A stretch of DNA of 64,000 nt, taken from positions 1 to 64,000 of the forward strand of contig WGNQ01000002.1 of assembly GCA_016124455.1 (NCBI GenBank), written 5' to 3'. The stretch is from Sideroxydans sp. (GTDB lineage Bacteria > Pseudomonadota > Gammaproteobacteria > Burkholderiales > Gallionellaceae). A program made the translations under genes and the position numbers. The notes under the pieces are model-generated. The model was not told the DNA's origin, did not search any database, and saw only the letters and a program-made list of their open reading frames with translations. Positions 1 to 9,607 of this stretch are shown one piece after another (position 1 is the stretch's first letter; every line of letters starts with the position of its first letter).

Positions 1-2
1 AC

Positions 3-128
3 ACCTTGCTACAGATTCTGTCGGTCACGCTGTTCGAGAAAATGCCCATCCAGCAAGCCTTGCAGGGCATCGACGATCGGCCAGAAAATACAAATTCCAA
101 CAACCAACTGAATCTATTCGATTCTTAA
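3..128 (+). mobile_element. IS4-family transposase, C-terminal end (partial)
   Basis: Only the last 41 codons are in the window; the frame is open from the left edge to a TAA at 126-128. The peptide ends in NNQLNLFDS, with an upstream ILSVTLFEK stretch, which is the typical tail of IS4-family DDE transposases. The short sequence after the stop (129-142) should be the right end of the element. Directly after it begins an open frame encoding an HsdS fragment that has lost its N-terminal half, so the element appears to have inserted into hsdS. The left part and left terminal repeat lie outside the window, so intactness cannot be judged. Confidence 0.7.
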
Positions 129-148
129 CCGGACACTAGTGGCCGTAT

Positions 149-910
149 TTGCCAAACAAAGATAGGGCAAAGTTAACAAAAGGGGAAATGGTTAAAATTC
201 CTCTTCCCATTCCATGTCCAGAAAACCCAAAAGAATCGCTTGAAATCCAGGCCAAAATCGTCCGCATTCTGGACGCATTTACCGAGCTTACCGCCGAGCT
301 TACCGCCCGCAAAAAACAATACAACTACTATCGCGAACAGTTGTTGAGTTTTGAAGAAGGGGAGGTGGAGTGGAAGACGTTGGGGGAAATTGGGAAGATT
401 CTCCGAGGCACGGCTATAACCGAAAAGGAAACGAATCCAGGGGAATACCCCGTTGTGGCAAATGGGCCTAGTCACAACTATTATCATGACCAAAGCAACA
501 GAAGCGGTGAAACAGTCGTGATTGCCAGATCTGGCGCATATGCTGGTCTTGTAAGCTATTGGGATACACCTATCTTTCTGACAGATGCGTTCAGCATTCA
601 CCCTGATAACGAAATTCTTAGAACAAAATTCCTTTACTACGTTTTAAAAAAGGACCAGATAAAAATACACAACATGGGGAAAGGCGCGGGCGTACCACAT
701 GTCCGTGCAGCGGATTTTGAATCATATAAAGTCCCTGCTCCATCACTCGCCGAACAAGCCCGCATCGTCGCCATCCTCGACAAATTCGACGCCCTGACAA
801 ACTCCATCAGCGAAGGCGTGCCGCGAGAAATCGAGTTGCGCCAGAAGCAATACGAGTATTACCGCGATCTGCTGTTGAGTTTCCCCAAGCCGGAAGAGGT
901 AGGGGCATAA
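149..910 (+). CDS. hsdS: Type I restriction-modification specificity subunit HsdS, truncated (C-terminal half)
   Basis: HsdS selects the DNA target for the methylase and restriction complexes. This frame gives 253 residues against roughly 400 for a full subunit. It starts inside the central conserved region, contains the TAEL-type spacer repeat (residues 46-53), one target-recognition domain (about 70-195) and the C-terminal conserved helix with a second [13 protein letters not shown]-type motif. The first recognition domain is missing and the frame opens only at 140, just after the insertion-sequence end. The TTG at 149 has no ribosome site; an ATG at 188 preceded by AGGGG is an alternative. 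Half-length HsdS proteins of type IC enzymes are known to work as dimers, so loss of function is likely but not certain. Low G+C compared with the flagellar genes. Confidence 0.8.
   Translation: MPNKDRAKLTKGEMVKIPLPIPCPENPKESLEIQAKIVRILDAFTELTAELTARKKQYNYYREQLLSFEEGEVEWKTLGEIGKILRGTAITEKETNPGEYPVVANGPSHNYYHDQSNRSGETVVIARSGAYAGLVSYWDTPIFLTDAFSIHPDNEILRTKFLYYVLKKDQIKIHNMGKGAGVPHVRAADFESYKVPAPSLAEQARIVAILDKFDALTNSISEGVPREIELRQKQYEYYRDLLLSFPKPEEVGA
284..307 (+). repeat. Two-copy 12-bp TAEL-type repeat in hsdS
   Basis: GAGCTTACCGCC occurs twice in exact tandem and encodes Glu-Leu-Thr-Ala twice. It sits between the two halves of HsdS, where type IC enzymes such as EcoR124I and EcoR124II carry two or three TAEL repeats. 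In those enzymes the copy number sets the non-specific spacer length of the recognition site. Confidence 0.85.
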
Positions 911-911
911 C

Positions 912-2087
912 ATGGGTAAGACGCTAAGGGAAATCGCCCAGCTGCTGAGCACGCCTAAAACGGTTCAGAAAACTGTTCCTGAAAAAACAAAGGTGGTAGA
1001 AGAAACTAAGCCCGTACCAAAGGTGCAGCTAATCTATGCCTTTAATGGCACGGGCAAGACGCGCCTTTCTCGGGAATTCAAGGAGCTTGTTGCCCCAAAG
1101 TCTGACAACGATGATGGCGAGCAGCCGCGCACAAAGTTCGTTTACTACAATGCTTTTACAGAAGACCTTTTTTATTGGGATAACGATTTGGATGGCGATG
1201 TCGAACGGAAATTGAAAATCCAGACGAACGCCTATACCAAATGGATTCTTGAGGAGCAGGGGAAAGACCAAAATATCATTGAAATTTTTCAGCGTTACGC
1301 CGATACAAAGTTAACGCCACATTTCAATGAGAGCTTCTCTGAAGTCACATTCTCTTTTGAGCGCGGCAATGAAGAAAGTTCTGAGTATGTAAAGCTCTCA
1401 AAAGGTGAAGAAAGCATCTTTATTTGGAGCGTGTTCTACAGCCTGCTTGATGAAGTAATTGAAACCCTGAATATCGCAGAGTCAGGCGAGCGAGAAACTG
1501 ATCGCTACAACCAGCTAGAGTATGTTTTTATTGATGACCCCGTTAGCTCTCTCGACGAAAACCATTTAATCGCGCTGGCGTTCGATTTGGCGGAGCTGAT
1601 TAAATCCAGCCAGTCAGACCTGAAATTTGTCGTAACGACACATAACCCACTTTTTTATAACGTGCTCCACAATGAGTTGAAAAACAAAGTTTGTTATATG
1701 TTGGAACGCTTTGAGGATGGCACCTTTGCACTTGTTGAAAAACAAGGTGATTCCAACAAGAGCTTCTCCTATCACCTGTATATAAAGCAAATAATAGAGC
1801 AGGCACTTGCTGAAAATTCCATTCAAAAATACCACTTCACGCTATTGCGAAACTTGTACGAAAAAACAGCCAGTTTTTTGGGCTATCCAAAGTGGTCGGA
1901 CTTGCTGGATACGATGCGGGGCGAAAAGCAGGGTTACCTGAATCGGATAATCCAGTTCAGCAATCATCGAACATTGTCCAATGAAGAAGTTGCAGAACCG
2001 ACGCAGCCTGAGAAGGAAATGGTTCGGCGTTTGCTGGAAAACCTGAATGAGTATGGCTATCGGCAAAAGGAAGAACAACATGGTTGA
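912..2087 (+). CDS. prrC: PrrC-type anticodon nuclease
   Basis: PrrC is a latent ribonuclease that cleaves tRNA-Lys at the anticodon when a phage inhibits the associated type I restriction enzyme. The protein has 391 residues, close to the E. coli length. The N-terminal ABC-type ATPase shows Walker A AFNGTGKT (43-50), signature LSKGEES (162-168), Walker B with [10 protein letters not shown] (206-215) and the switch histidine H244. The C-terminal nuclease part has R313-x3-E317 (in LLRNLYEKT) and H352, matching the Arg-Glu-His triad described for PrrC (R320, E324, H356) in order and spacing. It lies between hsdS and hsdR as in the prr locus, with a good ribosome site (GGTAGGGG) before ATG 912 and an 8-bp overlap with hsdR. 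A+T-rich relative to the window. Confidence 0.92.
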   Translation: MGKTLREIAQLLSTPKTVQKTVPEKTKVVEETKPVPKVQLIYAFNGTGKTRLSREFKELVAPKSDNDDGEQPRTKFVYYNAFTEDLFYWDNDLDGDVERKLKIQTNAYTKWILEEQGKDQNIIEIFQRYADTKLTPHFNESFSEVTFSFERGNEESSEYVKLSKGEESIFIWSVFYSLLDEVIETLNIAESGERETDRYNQLEYVFIDDPVSSLDENHLIALAFDLAELIKSSQSDLKFVVTTHNPLFYNVLHNELKNKVCYMLERFEDGTFALVEKQGDSNKSFSYHLYIKQIIEQALAENSIQKYHFTLLRNLYEKTASFLGYPKWSDLLDTMRGEKQGYLNRIIQFSNHRTLSNEEVAEPTQPEKEMVRRLLENLNEYGYRQKEEQHG

Positions 2088-5000
2088 TTACACCAAGCCT
2101 ATCGCTGAATCGAAAAACTTCATCGTCCTGGATAAATACACCAAGGAATGGAAAGTCAGCGAAAGCTACCAAAGCGAATACGATTTGGAGCAGGAGTTGA
2201 TCGACGATTTGCGGAATCAGGGCTACGAATTCCTGCCCAGCCTGAACACCCCCGACGCCTTGCTGGCCAATGTGCGCGTGCAACTGCAAACGCTCAATAA
2301 CGTGCAGTTCTCAGACGGCGAGTGGTTGCGTTTTGTTGAAACTTTTCTGGATAAGCCCAGCGATGGCATCGTCGAGAAAACCCGCAAGATTCACGATGAC
2401 TATATCCACGACTTCGTATTTGACGACGGGCATATCCAGAATATCTACCTGCTGGATAAAAAGAACATTGCCCGCAACAAGGTGCAGGTCATCAAGCAGT
2501 TTGAGCAAACCGGCAGCCAAGCCAACCGCTACGATGTGACCATTCTGGTGAACGGCCTGCCGCTGGTGCAGGTGGAACTGAAAAAGCGCGGTGTGGCGAT
2601 CCATGAGGCCTTTAATCAGGTGCATCGCTACAGCAAGGAGAGCTTCAATAGCGAGCATTCCTTGTTCAAGTATTTGCAGCTGTTTGTGGTCTCCAACGGC
2701 ACCGATAGCCGTTATTTCGCCAACACCACCCAACGCAACAAGAACAGCTTCGACTTCACCATGAATTGGGCGAAGGCGGATAACAGCCTGATCAAGGATT
2801 TGAAAGACTTTACCGCCACCTTCTTCCAGAAGAACACGCTGCTCAATGTGCTGCTGCATTATTCGGTGTTTGATACCAGCGACACCTTGCTGGTGATGCG
2901 CCCCTACCAGATTGCCGCCACCGAGCGCATTTTGTGGAAGGTCAACAGCGCTTATCAGGCCAAAAACTGGAGCAACACGGAAAGCGGCGGTTTCATCTGG
3001 CACACTACTGGTTCGGGCAAGACCCTGACCAGTTTCAAGGCGGCACGCCTGGCCACGGAATTGGATTTCATCGACAAGGTATTCTTTGTGGTGGATCGCA
3101 AGGATCTGGACTACCAGACCATGAAGGAATACCAGCGTTTTTCGCCGGACAGCGTGAATGGCTCTGACAGTACCGCCGGGCTGAAGCGCAACCTGGACAA
3201 GGATGACAACAAGATCATCGTCACCACCATCCAGAAGCTCAACAATCTGATGAAAAGCGAAGGCGACTTGCCCGTCTACAGCAAGCAGGTGGTGTTCATT
3301 TTCGATGAGTGCCACCGCAGCCAGTTTGGTGAAGCACAGAAAAACCTGAAGAAAAAATTCAAAAAGTTTTATCAGTTTGGCTTTACCGGTACCCCGATCT
3401 TTGCGCAGAACGCCCTCGGCGCAGATACGACCGCCAGTGTGTTTGGCCGTGAGCTGCATTCTTATGTCATCACCGATGCCATTCGTGATGAGAAGGTGTT
3501 GAAGTTCAAGGTGGACTACAACGATGTGCGCCCACAGTTCAAAACCGTTGAAACCGAGCACAACGAGAACAATCTCCGCGCGGCGGAGAACAAGCAAGCC
3601 TTGCTGCACCCCGACCGCATCCGTGAAATTTCACAGTACATCCTGAATAACTTCCGGCAAAAAACCCATCGCCTGCAGGCGGGGGCCAAAGGCTTCAATG
3701 CCATGTTTGCGGTGAGCAGCGTGGATGCCGCCAAGCTGTATTACGAGTCGTTCAAGGATTTGCAAAGGAACAGCGACAAGCCTCTGAGAGTGGCCACCAT
3801 CTTCTCGTTTGCGGCCAACGAAGAACAGGATGCGGTGGGCGATATTCAGGATGAGAGCTTTGAAGTCTCAGCGATGGAAAGCAGCGCCAAGGAGTTCCTG
3901 AGCGCGGCCATTGCTGACTATAACGCGCTGTTCAAAACCAGCTTCAGCGTGGATAGCAATGGTTTCCAGAACTATTACCGCGATCTGGCCAAACAGGTCA
4001 AAGCCAAGGAAATCGACCTGCTGATCGTGGTGGGCATGTTCCTGACCGGATTCGATGCGCCCACGCTGAACACCTTGTTTGTGGATAAAAACTTGCGCTA
4101 CCACGGCTTGATGCAGGCCTATTCGCGCACAAACCGTATTTTTGATGCCACCAAAACCTTCGGCAATATCGTCACTTTCCGCGATCTGGAGCAGGCAACC
4201 ATCGATGCCATCACCTTGTTTGGTGATAAGAACACCAAGAACGTGGTGCTGGAGAAAAGCTACAAGGAATACATGGAAGGCTTTACCGATATGCTGACCG
4301 GTGAGGCGCGGCGTGGCTTTGTTGAAGTGGTGAGTGAGCTGGAACAACGCTTTCCTGATCCCACCGCCATTGAAAAAGAGTCCGATAAGAAAGCCTTCGC
4401 AAAACTGTTTGGCGAGTATTTGCGCGTTGAGAACGTGTTGCAGAACTACGATGAATTCACCAGCCTGAAGGCTTTGCAAAGCGTCGATATCAGCGACCCG
4501 CAGGCAATTGCGGAGTTCAAGGCCAGGCACTATTTGAGCGATGATGATCTGGCGGCACTGCAAGCGATCAAGATACCGGCAGAACGGAAAATTCAGGACT
4601 ACCGTTCAACTTATAACGACGTGCGCGATTGGCTGCGTCGGGAAAAATCAGCCAACGACAAAGAAAAATCGACCATCGATTGGGATGACGTGGTGTTTGA
4701 GGTGGATTTGCTGAAGTCGCAGGAAATCAACCTGGACTACATCCTGGAATTGATTTTTGAGAACAACAAGAAAGTGAAGGACAAAGCGACACTGGTTGAA
4801 GACGTGCGCCGGGTGATTCGCGCCAGCCTGGGTAACCGCGCCAAAGAGAGTTTGCTGGTCGATTTCATCAACCAAACCGATCTGGATCAGATTGGCGACA
4901 AGGCCAGCGTGATTGATGCCTTCTTCTCCTTTGCCCAAGCGGAACAACAGCGCGAGGCACAAGAGCTGATTAGTAGCGAAAGCCTGAATGCGGAGGCGGC

Positions 5001-5181
5001 CAGGCGTTATATCGCCACCTCGTTAAAGCGTGAATTTGCCAGTGACAATGGCACTGAACTCAATGCCATTCTGCCGAAGATGAGTCCGTTAAACCCGCAA
5101 TACCTGACCAAAAAGCAGAGCGTCTTCCAGAAAATCGCCGCTTTTGTTGAGAAATTTAAAGGCGTGGGTGGGCAGGTCTAA
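2080..5181 (+). CDS. hsdR: Type I restriction endonuclease subunit R
   Basis: HsdR translocates DNA and cuts it far from the recognition site. From ATG 2080 (AAAAGGAAG ribosome site, chosen over an upstream in-frame ATG at 2047) it encodes 1033 residues. The nuclease motif is D152...E166-x-K168, nearly the same positions as the EcoR124I active site. The helicase motor shows Walker A TTGSGKT (309-315), DECH (409-412), a TGTP motif and later motor motifs. Length and motif spacing fit the type IC subfamily. It overlaps the end of the anticodon nuclease gene, so the two are translationally coupled. The gene looks intact; whether an active enzyme forms depends on the truncated HsdS and on an hsdM that would lie left of the window. 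Confidence 0.95.
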   Translation: MVDYTKPIAESKNFIVLDKYTKEWKVSESYQSEYDLEQELIDDLRNQGYEFLPSLNTPDALLANVRVQLQTLNNVQFSDGEWLRFVETFLDKPSDGIVEKTRKIHDDYIHDFVFDDGHIQNIYLLDKKNIARNKVQVIKQFEQTGSQANRYDVTILVNGLPLVQVELKKRGVAIHEAFNQVHRYSKESFNSEHSLFKYLQLFVVSNGTDSRYFANTTQRNKNSFDFTMNWAKADNSLIKDLKDFTATFFQKNTLLNVLLHYSVFDTSDTLLVMRPYQIAATERILWKVNSAYQAKNWSNTESGGFIWHTTGSGKTLTSFKAARLATELDFIDKVFFVVDRKDLDYQTMKEYQRFSPDSVNGSDSTAGLKRNLDKDDNKIIVTTIQKLNNLMKSEGDLPVYSKQVVFIFDECHRSQFGEAQKNLKKKFKKFYQFGFTGTPIFAQNALGADTTASVFGRELHSYVITDAIRDEKVLKFKVDYNDVRPQFKTVETEHNENNLRAAENKQALLHPDRIREISQYILNNFRQKTHRLQAGAKGFNAMFAVSSVDAAKLYYESFKDLQRNSDKPLRVATIFSFAANEEQDAVGDIQDESFEVSAMESSAKEFLSAAIADYNALFKTSFSVDSNGFQNYYRDLAKQVKAKEIDLLIVVGMFLTGFDAPTLNTLFVDKNLRYHGLMQAYSRTNRIFDATKTFGNIVTFRDLEQATIDAITLFGDKNTKNVVLEKSYKEYMEGFTDMLTGEARRGFVEVVSELEQRFPDPTAIEKESDKKAFAKLFGEYLRVENVLQNYDEFTSLKALQSVDISDPQAIAEFKARHYLSDDDLAALQAIKIPAERKIQDYRSTYNDVRDWLRREKSANDKEKSTIDWDDVVFEVDLLKSQEINLDYILELIFENNKKVKDKATLVEDVRRVIRASLGNRAKESLLVDFINQTDLDQIGDKASVIDAFFSFAQAEQQREAQELISSESLNAEAARRYIATSLKREFASDNGTELNAILPKMSPLNPQYLTKKQSVFQKIAAFVEKFKGVGGQV

Positions 5182-5367
5182 TCTGGGTAGTTCAGGAAAG
5201 GCCATTCAACGAAGCAATGCCGAATGGCTGCTTCGGTGCGCATAGTAGACAGATTTGCTTTCAATGTTGATGTCCACAATGGCCGAAAAACCGTCATTTA
5301 TGCTGTCCGCCCTGATCGCCTTCAATAGGCTCAAAACCGTCACAAGCCAACGATCAGCATCGCTGGG

Positions 5368-7611
5368 CTACATGTAATTGAACAGGGACAGCGAGCTGAC
5401 CTTCTGGAAGGACTGCATCGCGGCTTGCAGGCTGACTTGCTGCTGGGACAGGTCGCTGATCGCCTTGGTCATGTCCAGATCCTGCAGGCTGGAAAGATTC
5501 TGTTTGTATACGGTGTTCAGCGCCGATCCCGATGTCTGCAGGGCAGACAGCTGGCTCAGGCGGGAACCCACGGATGCGCGCACCGACAGTACCTTGGTCA
5601 GGGACTGGTCCAGACCGCTCAGTGCGGTATTCAGTTGCTGGTTCAGTGCGGCTGAGGCGGCCGCATTGCCGGATGTGACCGGGGTATTCAGCGCGGAAAT
5701 GAGGCTGGTAACCGTCTGGAACACCGAAACATTGGTGCTGGGCACCACGGTAAAGGTATCGCCATTCGCCGGCGCACCCTGGATGTCGAACTGTATGCCA
5801 TTGAAACCGATAGTCTGGCCGCTGGTGTACGCCACGTTCGTCGGCAGCGCCCCCGGCTGGTTTGCAGTAGGCAGGATGGCACCGCTCGCGTCGGCGCCGG
5901 TAATCGAATAAGTGGTAACGCCACCCGATACACTGAATGAAACCTGGTAACGGTTCCCCAGCTGGTCGACCGTCGGTGCCGGGCTGCCCAGCACGCCCTG
6001 GCTTATCACCCCGGTGCCGGTATTGGTCGATGTACCGGCCGTCGCACCGGCGGTACCTGCACTGTTCACGATACCGTTCTGGATTGCCACCGCATTGGCC
6101 GCGCTGATGGCCACCGCATTGGGCGAACCGGTATGGGTAATGCGCAGCCCGCTGCCCGAATCGGGCGAGACCGTATAAGTGGTCAGCCCGGCTGCGGTCA
6201 GGCCAGCCTGGATGGCAGCGGCCAGCGTACCGGGACCAATGCCGTTGCCGGCAACGGTGACTGGCGTATTCACCACCACCGGCGTGCCATCCACGGAAAA
6301 GGTTGCGTTCTGGTTCGTGGCGCCTGCATTGCCTGGCAAATTGACGAAACCTGCAGCCTGGGCATTCACGTCAGCATTGCTGATGGCGACCGCGGCCGTG
6401 CCCGGCCCGGTGATCGTCAGCGCGTTGCCCGATGCCGTCACCAGATAAGCGGGATTGCTGACCTGGAGCTGGCTCTGTATGTCACTCGCCAGCGCACCCA
6501 TATTCGCGTAGTTCTGGTTCAGCGTGACGGGAATGCCGTCGATGTTCATTTGCGCCAGTGCGCCGGTTCCCGCGAAATTCAGCGTGCCGTTGGTCTGGAT
6601 GATGTTGTTGCCGTTGATGGCGGTAACCCCGGGCGTACCCGCCGAGTTGGTGAAACCGGCCGTCGCCAGCGTGCCGGCGGCCGGTATGCTCATGCTGACC
6701 GCGGCAGTACTCGGCCCGGTAATGGTGAGGGTGTTGTTGACCGTATCCGCGGTCACCGTATAGGCACCGAACCCGGCCAGCGCCGTCTGGATGTCGCCCG
6801 CCATGGTGGTGAGGCCACCGGCGCCGGAGTAATCCGCCGTCAGGTTGACCGGGTTGCCGTCTATGGTCAGCGTGTCTGCACCGGCACCCGTAAAGTTGAG
6901 CGATGCCGGCGTGAGCGTTCCTGTGGTCACCGAGCCGTTGCCTGCCACCGCACTGAAATCATAGGCCACCCCCGTAGCGCCGGACAGGTTGTTCATGCCA
7001 TCCATGGGCACGGTTCCGCCGATGCCCGTCGCAAATGTGCCGTTGCCATTCTTGATGCGCATGAAAACATCCGCGCCGGAATCGCTCGCCGCCATCCGCA
7101 GGGAAGCCGCAACCTGGACCATGCGCTGCACGTCGTCGCCGTTGTAGGTTGCACCGGTGGTCGTCTTGGTAAACGGCTGCACATTTCCCTGTCCCCCGGA
7201 GAACAGGTAGTTTCCCGCCCCATCCGTACTGTTCGCCAGCGCGATCATCTGGTCCAGCTGCCCTTGCAGGCTGATCGCCAGGGACTGCCGGTCGGCATTG
7301 GTCAGGCTGCCGTTGCCGGCATTGACCGCGGTCGACTGCATGCTCTGTATCAGTGAACTGATGCCTTGCAGTGCATTGTCCGCCAGGCCCAGCGACGCCT
7401 GTGCGGCGACATTGTTTTTGGTGGTGAACTGGCTGTTGGTCGCAATAGACTGGTTGACCGTGACGATTTGTGCAGCGGCGACCGGATCGTCGGCCGGGGT
7501 CATCACCCGCTTGGTCGATGAGATGTGCGTCTGCGTCTGCAGTATGTTGTACTGCTGCTGGTTCATCGAGCTGACGTTCAGGTCGTAAATTGTGCTGGAA
7601 CTGATGCGCAT
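5368..7611 (-). CDS. flgL: Flagellar hook-filament junction protein FlgL (enlarged)
   Basis: FlgL (HAP3) joins the hook-associated protein FlgK to the flagellin filament. The N-terminus (MRISSSTIYD, then a QQQYN helical segment) and the C-terminal coiled region ending FNYM are typical of the flagellin-like D0/D1 domains. At 747 residues it is over twice the enteric length (about 317). The extra length is a central surface domain of Gly/Ala/Thr-rich beta-type repeats (residues about 238-522) resembling hook IN motifs. It is the last gene of the flg operon, 8 bp after flgK, and starts at an ATG. No terminator is obvious in the 186 bp before hsdR, where I see no convincing gene. Confidence 0.93.
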   Translation of the reverse strand: MRISSSTIYDLNVSSMNQQQYNILQTQTHISSTKRVMTPADDPVAAAQIVTVNQSIATNSQFTTKNNVAAQASLGLADNALQGISSLIQSMQSTAVNAGNGSLTNADRQSLAISLQGQLDQMIALANSTDGAGNYLFSGGQGNVQPFTKTTTGATYNGDDVQRMVQVAASLRMAASDSGADVFMRIKNGNGTFATGIGGTVPMDGMNNLSGATGVAYDFSAVAGNGSVTTGTLTPASLNFTGAGADTLTIDGNPVNLTADYSGAGGLTTMAGDIQTALAGFGAYTVTADTVNNTLTITGPSTAAVSMSIPAAGTLATAGFTNSAGTPGVTAINGNNIIQTNGTLNFAGTGALAQMNIDGIPVTLNQNYANMGALASDIQSQLQVSNPAYLVTASGNALTITGPGTAAVAISNADVNAQAAGFVNLPGNAGATNQNATFSVDGTPVVVNTPVTVAGNGIGPGTLAAAIQAGLTAAGLTTYTVSPDSGSGLRITHTGSPNAVAISAANAVAIQNGIVNSAGTAGATAGTSTNTGTGVISQGVLGSPAPTVDQLGNRYQVSFSVSGGVTTYSITGADASGAILPTANQPGALPTNVAYTSGQTIGFNGIQFDIQGAPANGDTFTVVPSTNVSVFQTVTSLISALNTPVTSGNAAASAALNQQLNTALSGLDQSLTKVLSVRASVGSRLSQLSALQTSGSALNTVYKQNLSSLQDLDMTKAISDLSQQQVSLQAAMQSFQKVSSLSLFNYM
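6046..6900 (-). repeat. Three tandem about 87-residue repeats inside FlgL
   Basis: Residues about 238-325, 344-430 and 436-522 of FlgL share the pattern [LF]xF...(I/V)DG.PV.(L/V)N...DIQ..L...YTV...LTITG(P/S)...A(V)(S/A)IS...GFxN..G(T/N)AG. The first two copies are clearly alike and the third is more diverged. The repeats lie in the part of the junction protein expected to face outward. Confidence 0.75.
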
Positions 7612-7619
7612 GGCGTCAC

Positions 7620-9527
7620 CTATCTCTGTAAATTGAGCACCGTGTCGAACAAGGTGCCGGCAATCTGGATTGCTTTCCCCGCGGCCTGGTATGCCTGCTG
7701 GTAGCGAATCAGGTTGGCCGCCTCCTCATCCAGGTTGACCCCGGAAATGGACTGCTGCGCCTGTGTCGTCTGGCTCACCATATTCGCCTGTGCCTGGCTG
7801 GTAATCTTCAGCTCGTTGGTCTTGCTGCCGACCTGGCTGATCAGCTGGCCGAACGCGCCTTCGTAGCTGGCCGTTCCCCCCAGCAGCGTATTCTGGGTCT
7901 GCAGGCCGGCCATCAGCAGCGCATTGTTGCCATCCGCCGATGCATTGTTGTTCGCCGCCACGGTAAATACGTCATTGGCCAGTGGTGTGCCGCTGATCTG
8001 GATGGTCCAGCCGTTATACGTAATGTTCTGGCCCGGGGTATAAGGTATGTTGACCGGGCTCGGCGTACCGGTGCCGGTACCTGTCACGCTGTACGTGGTC
8101 GGCGGATTGTCGAAGGTGATGGTTACCGGCTGTTGCAGGTTTACATCCGTCGGCGGGGGTGCATTCACGGTCGCCGCACTCACGGTTCCGGTTCCAATAT
8201 TGGTCAGTGCGGCAGTAGCGCGTACCGGTACGGCTGCGGCGATTTTCGAGGTATCGGTAATCGCCACACTGATATCGCGTGCACCATTGACCGTCGGACG
8301 GATCAGGAAGCTGTCGCCCGGATTGGGGACGCCAGTGCTATTGAAGGTCACGCCATCCAGCGTCTGCGGCAATGTCGCGTAGCTGGTCGAGACATTGTCC
8401 GACAGGCGCGTCACGGTATAGTTGGTACCGTCATACGCCAGCGTGTAATCGCTGCCGGTCAGCGCCGACACATCGGCAATCGAGGCACTTGCCACGGCAG
8501 TCCCGGTATTGTTCGCATCGGCGTTGACCGCAGGCAATGCCAGGTTGAACAGGTTGTTCCCCAGCGCACCATTGAGATCCTGCCCGAGTTTCTGCTGGTC
8601 ATTAAGGGTGGCCGCCAAGCCGGTTGCCACCAGCCCCAGCATATTCTGCGTGGTGGTCAGGCTCTGGTCGCGGAATGCAAGCAGGCCACCGAGTGTCCCC
8701 CCCTGCAGGCTATTCTGTGGCATCCGGGCCGTCCCGCCGAAGGAGTTGCTATAGGCCACTTCCAGCTTGCTGGGGTCATTCAGGGAAGGCACGGCCTGGA
8801 ACGTTGAGGCCTGTTCCCCGATCACCAGCCCCTGACCGTTACCGATGAACACATTGTACGAGCCATCCGTCTGCTTGATGACCGTCGTCTTGACCAGCTG
8901 ATTCAGCTGCGATACCAGCTGGTCGCGTTGATCCAGCAAATCATTGGGCGTCTGGCTGGTGGATGCCGTGGCCATGGATATGTTGTGATTGAGGCTGGCA
9001 ATCTGCTGGGCATAGCTGTTAATCGACGCAACCGTAGCCGTGATCTGGCTGTTGATGCCGCTATTCATGTCCGTTAGCAGCTGGTTCGTCGACTGCAGTC
9101 GCGCGGTCAGGGTCTGCGCACTGCTCAACATGGTCTGCCGGGCCGGCTGCGAACCCGGCGCATTGGCCACGCCGCTCACGGCGCTGAAAAAATCCTGGAT
9201 TGAAGACTGCAATCCGGCGACCGGATCGGCGATCACGTTGTTGATCTGCTGAATCTGGGAATAATAGGTGCTGAGCTGGCTGGATTGCGCCTGCTGCTGC
9301 AACAGTTGCGTATTCAGGTAATCGCTGAAAATACGCTTCACCGTCAAGACATTCACCCCCTGCCCCAGGAAGCCTGCCCCGGTAATCTGCGGAATGTTCG
9401 TGCTCTGTACTGTCTGCTGGCGCGTATAGCCGGGCGTCGTGGCATTGGCAATATTGTGCTCGGTCGTCGCCAGCCCTGCCTGCGCGGCATTCAGTGCACT
9501 GACCCCGATCCCTAATATGCTCGCCAT
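7620..9527 (-). CDS. flgK: Flagellar hook-associated protein FlgK
   Basis: FlgK (HAP1) caps the hook and connects to FlgL. The 635-residue protein opens with a rod/hook-type N-terminus (GVSALNAAQAGLATTEHNIAN, beginning residue 7, with the ANATTPGYTRQ motif) and ends in the conserved helix with SGVNLDEEAANLIRYQQAYQ. It is somewhat longer than the enteric protein (547), the extra sequence lying in the central variable domain (about 330-540). The ribosome site AGAGGATAGGATGAC precedes the ATG. It follows flgJ by 80 bp and precedes flgL by 8 bp. Confidence 0.95.
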   Translation of the reverse strand: MASILGIGVSALNAAQAGLATTEHNIANATTPGYTRQQTVQSTNIPQITGAGFLGQGVNVLTVKRIFSDYLNTQLLQQQAQSSQLSTYYSQIQQINNVIADPVAGLQSSIQDFFSAVSGVANAPGSQPARQTMLSSAQTLTARLQSTNQLLTDMNSGINSQITATVASINSYAQQIASLNHNISMATASTSQTPNDLLDQRDQLVSQLNQLVKTTVIKQTDGSYNVFIGNGQGLVIGEQASTFQAVPSLNDPSKLEVAYSNSFGGTARMPQNSLQGGTLGGLLAFRDQSLTTTQNMLGLVATGLAATLNDQQKLGQDLNGALGNNLFNLALPAVNADANNTGTAVASASIADVSALTGSDYTLAYDGTNYTVTRLSDNVSTSYATLPQTLDGVTFNSTGVPNPGDSFLIRPTVNGARDISVAITDTSKIAAAVPVRATAALTNIGTGTVSAATVNAPPPTDVNLQQPVTITFDNPPTTYSVTGTGTGTPSPVNIPYTPGQNITYNGWTIQISGTPLANDVFTVAANNNASADGNNALLMAGLQTQNTLLGGTASYEGAFGQLISQVGSKTNELKITSQAQANMVSQTTQAQQSISGVNLDEEAANLIRYQQAYQAAGKAIQIAGTLFDTVLNLQR

Positions 9528-9607
9528 GTCATCCTATCCTCTTACGCTGCACGCAGCTATTCCTGTTATCGGCCTGCCGGGCATTTTCTTTAACCCGTTG
9601 ATCCTGC

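Noticed and set aside
2311-3609. Open frame of 432 codons opposite hsdR
   Set aside because: The hsdR frame shows all nuclease and helicase motifs; the antisense frame has none.
5182-5367. Gene remnant or terminator between hsdR and flgL
   Set aside because: Short frames exist on the minus strand but none has a ribosome site or recognisable family; no clear hairpin with a T-run was found.
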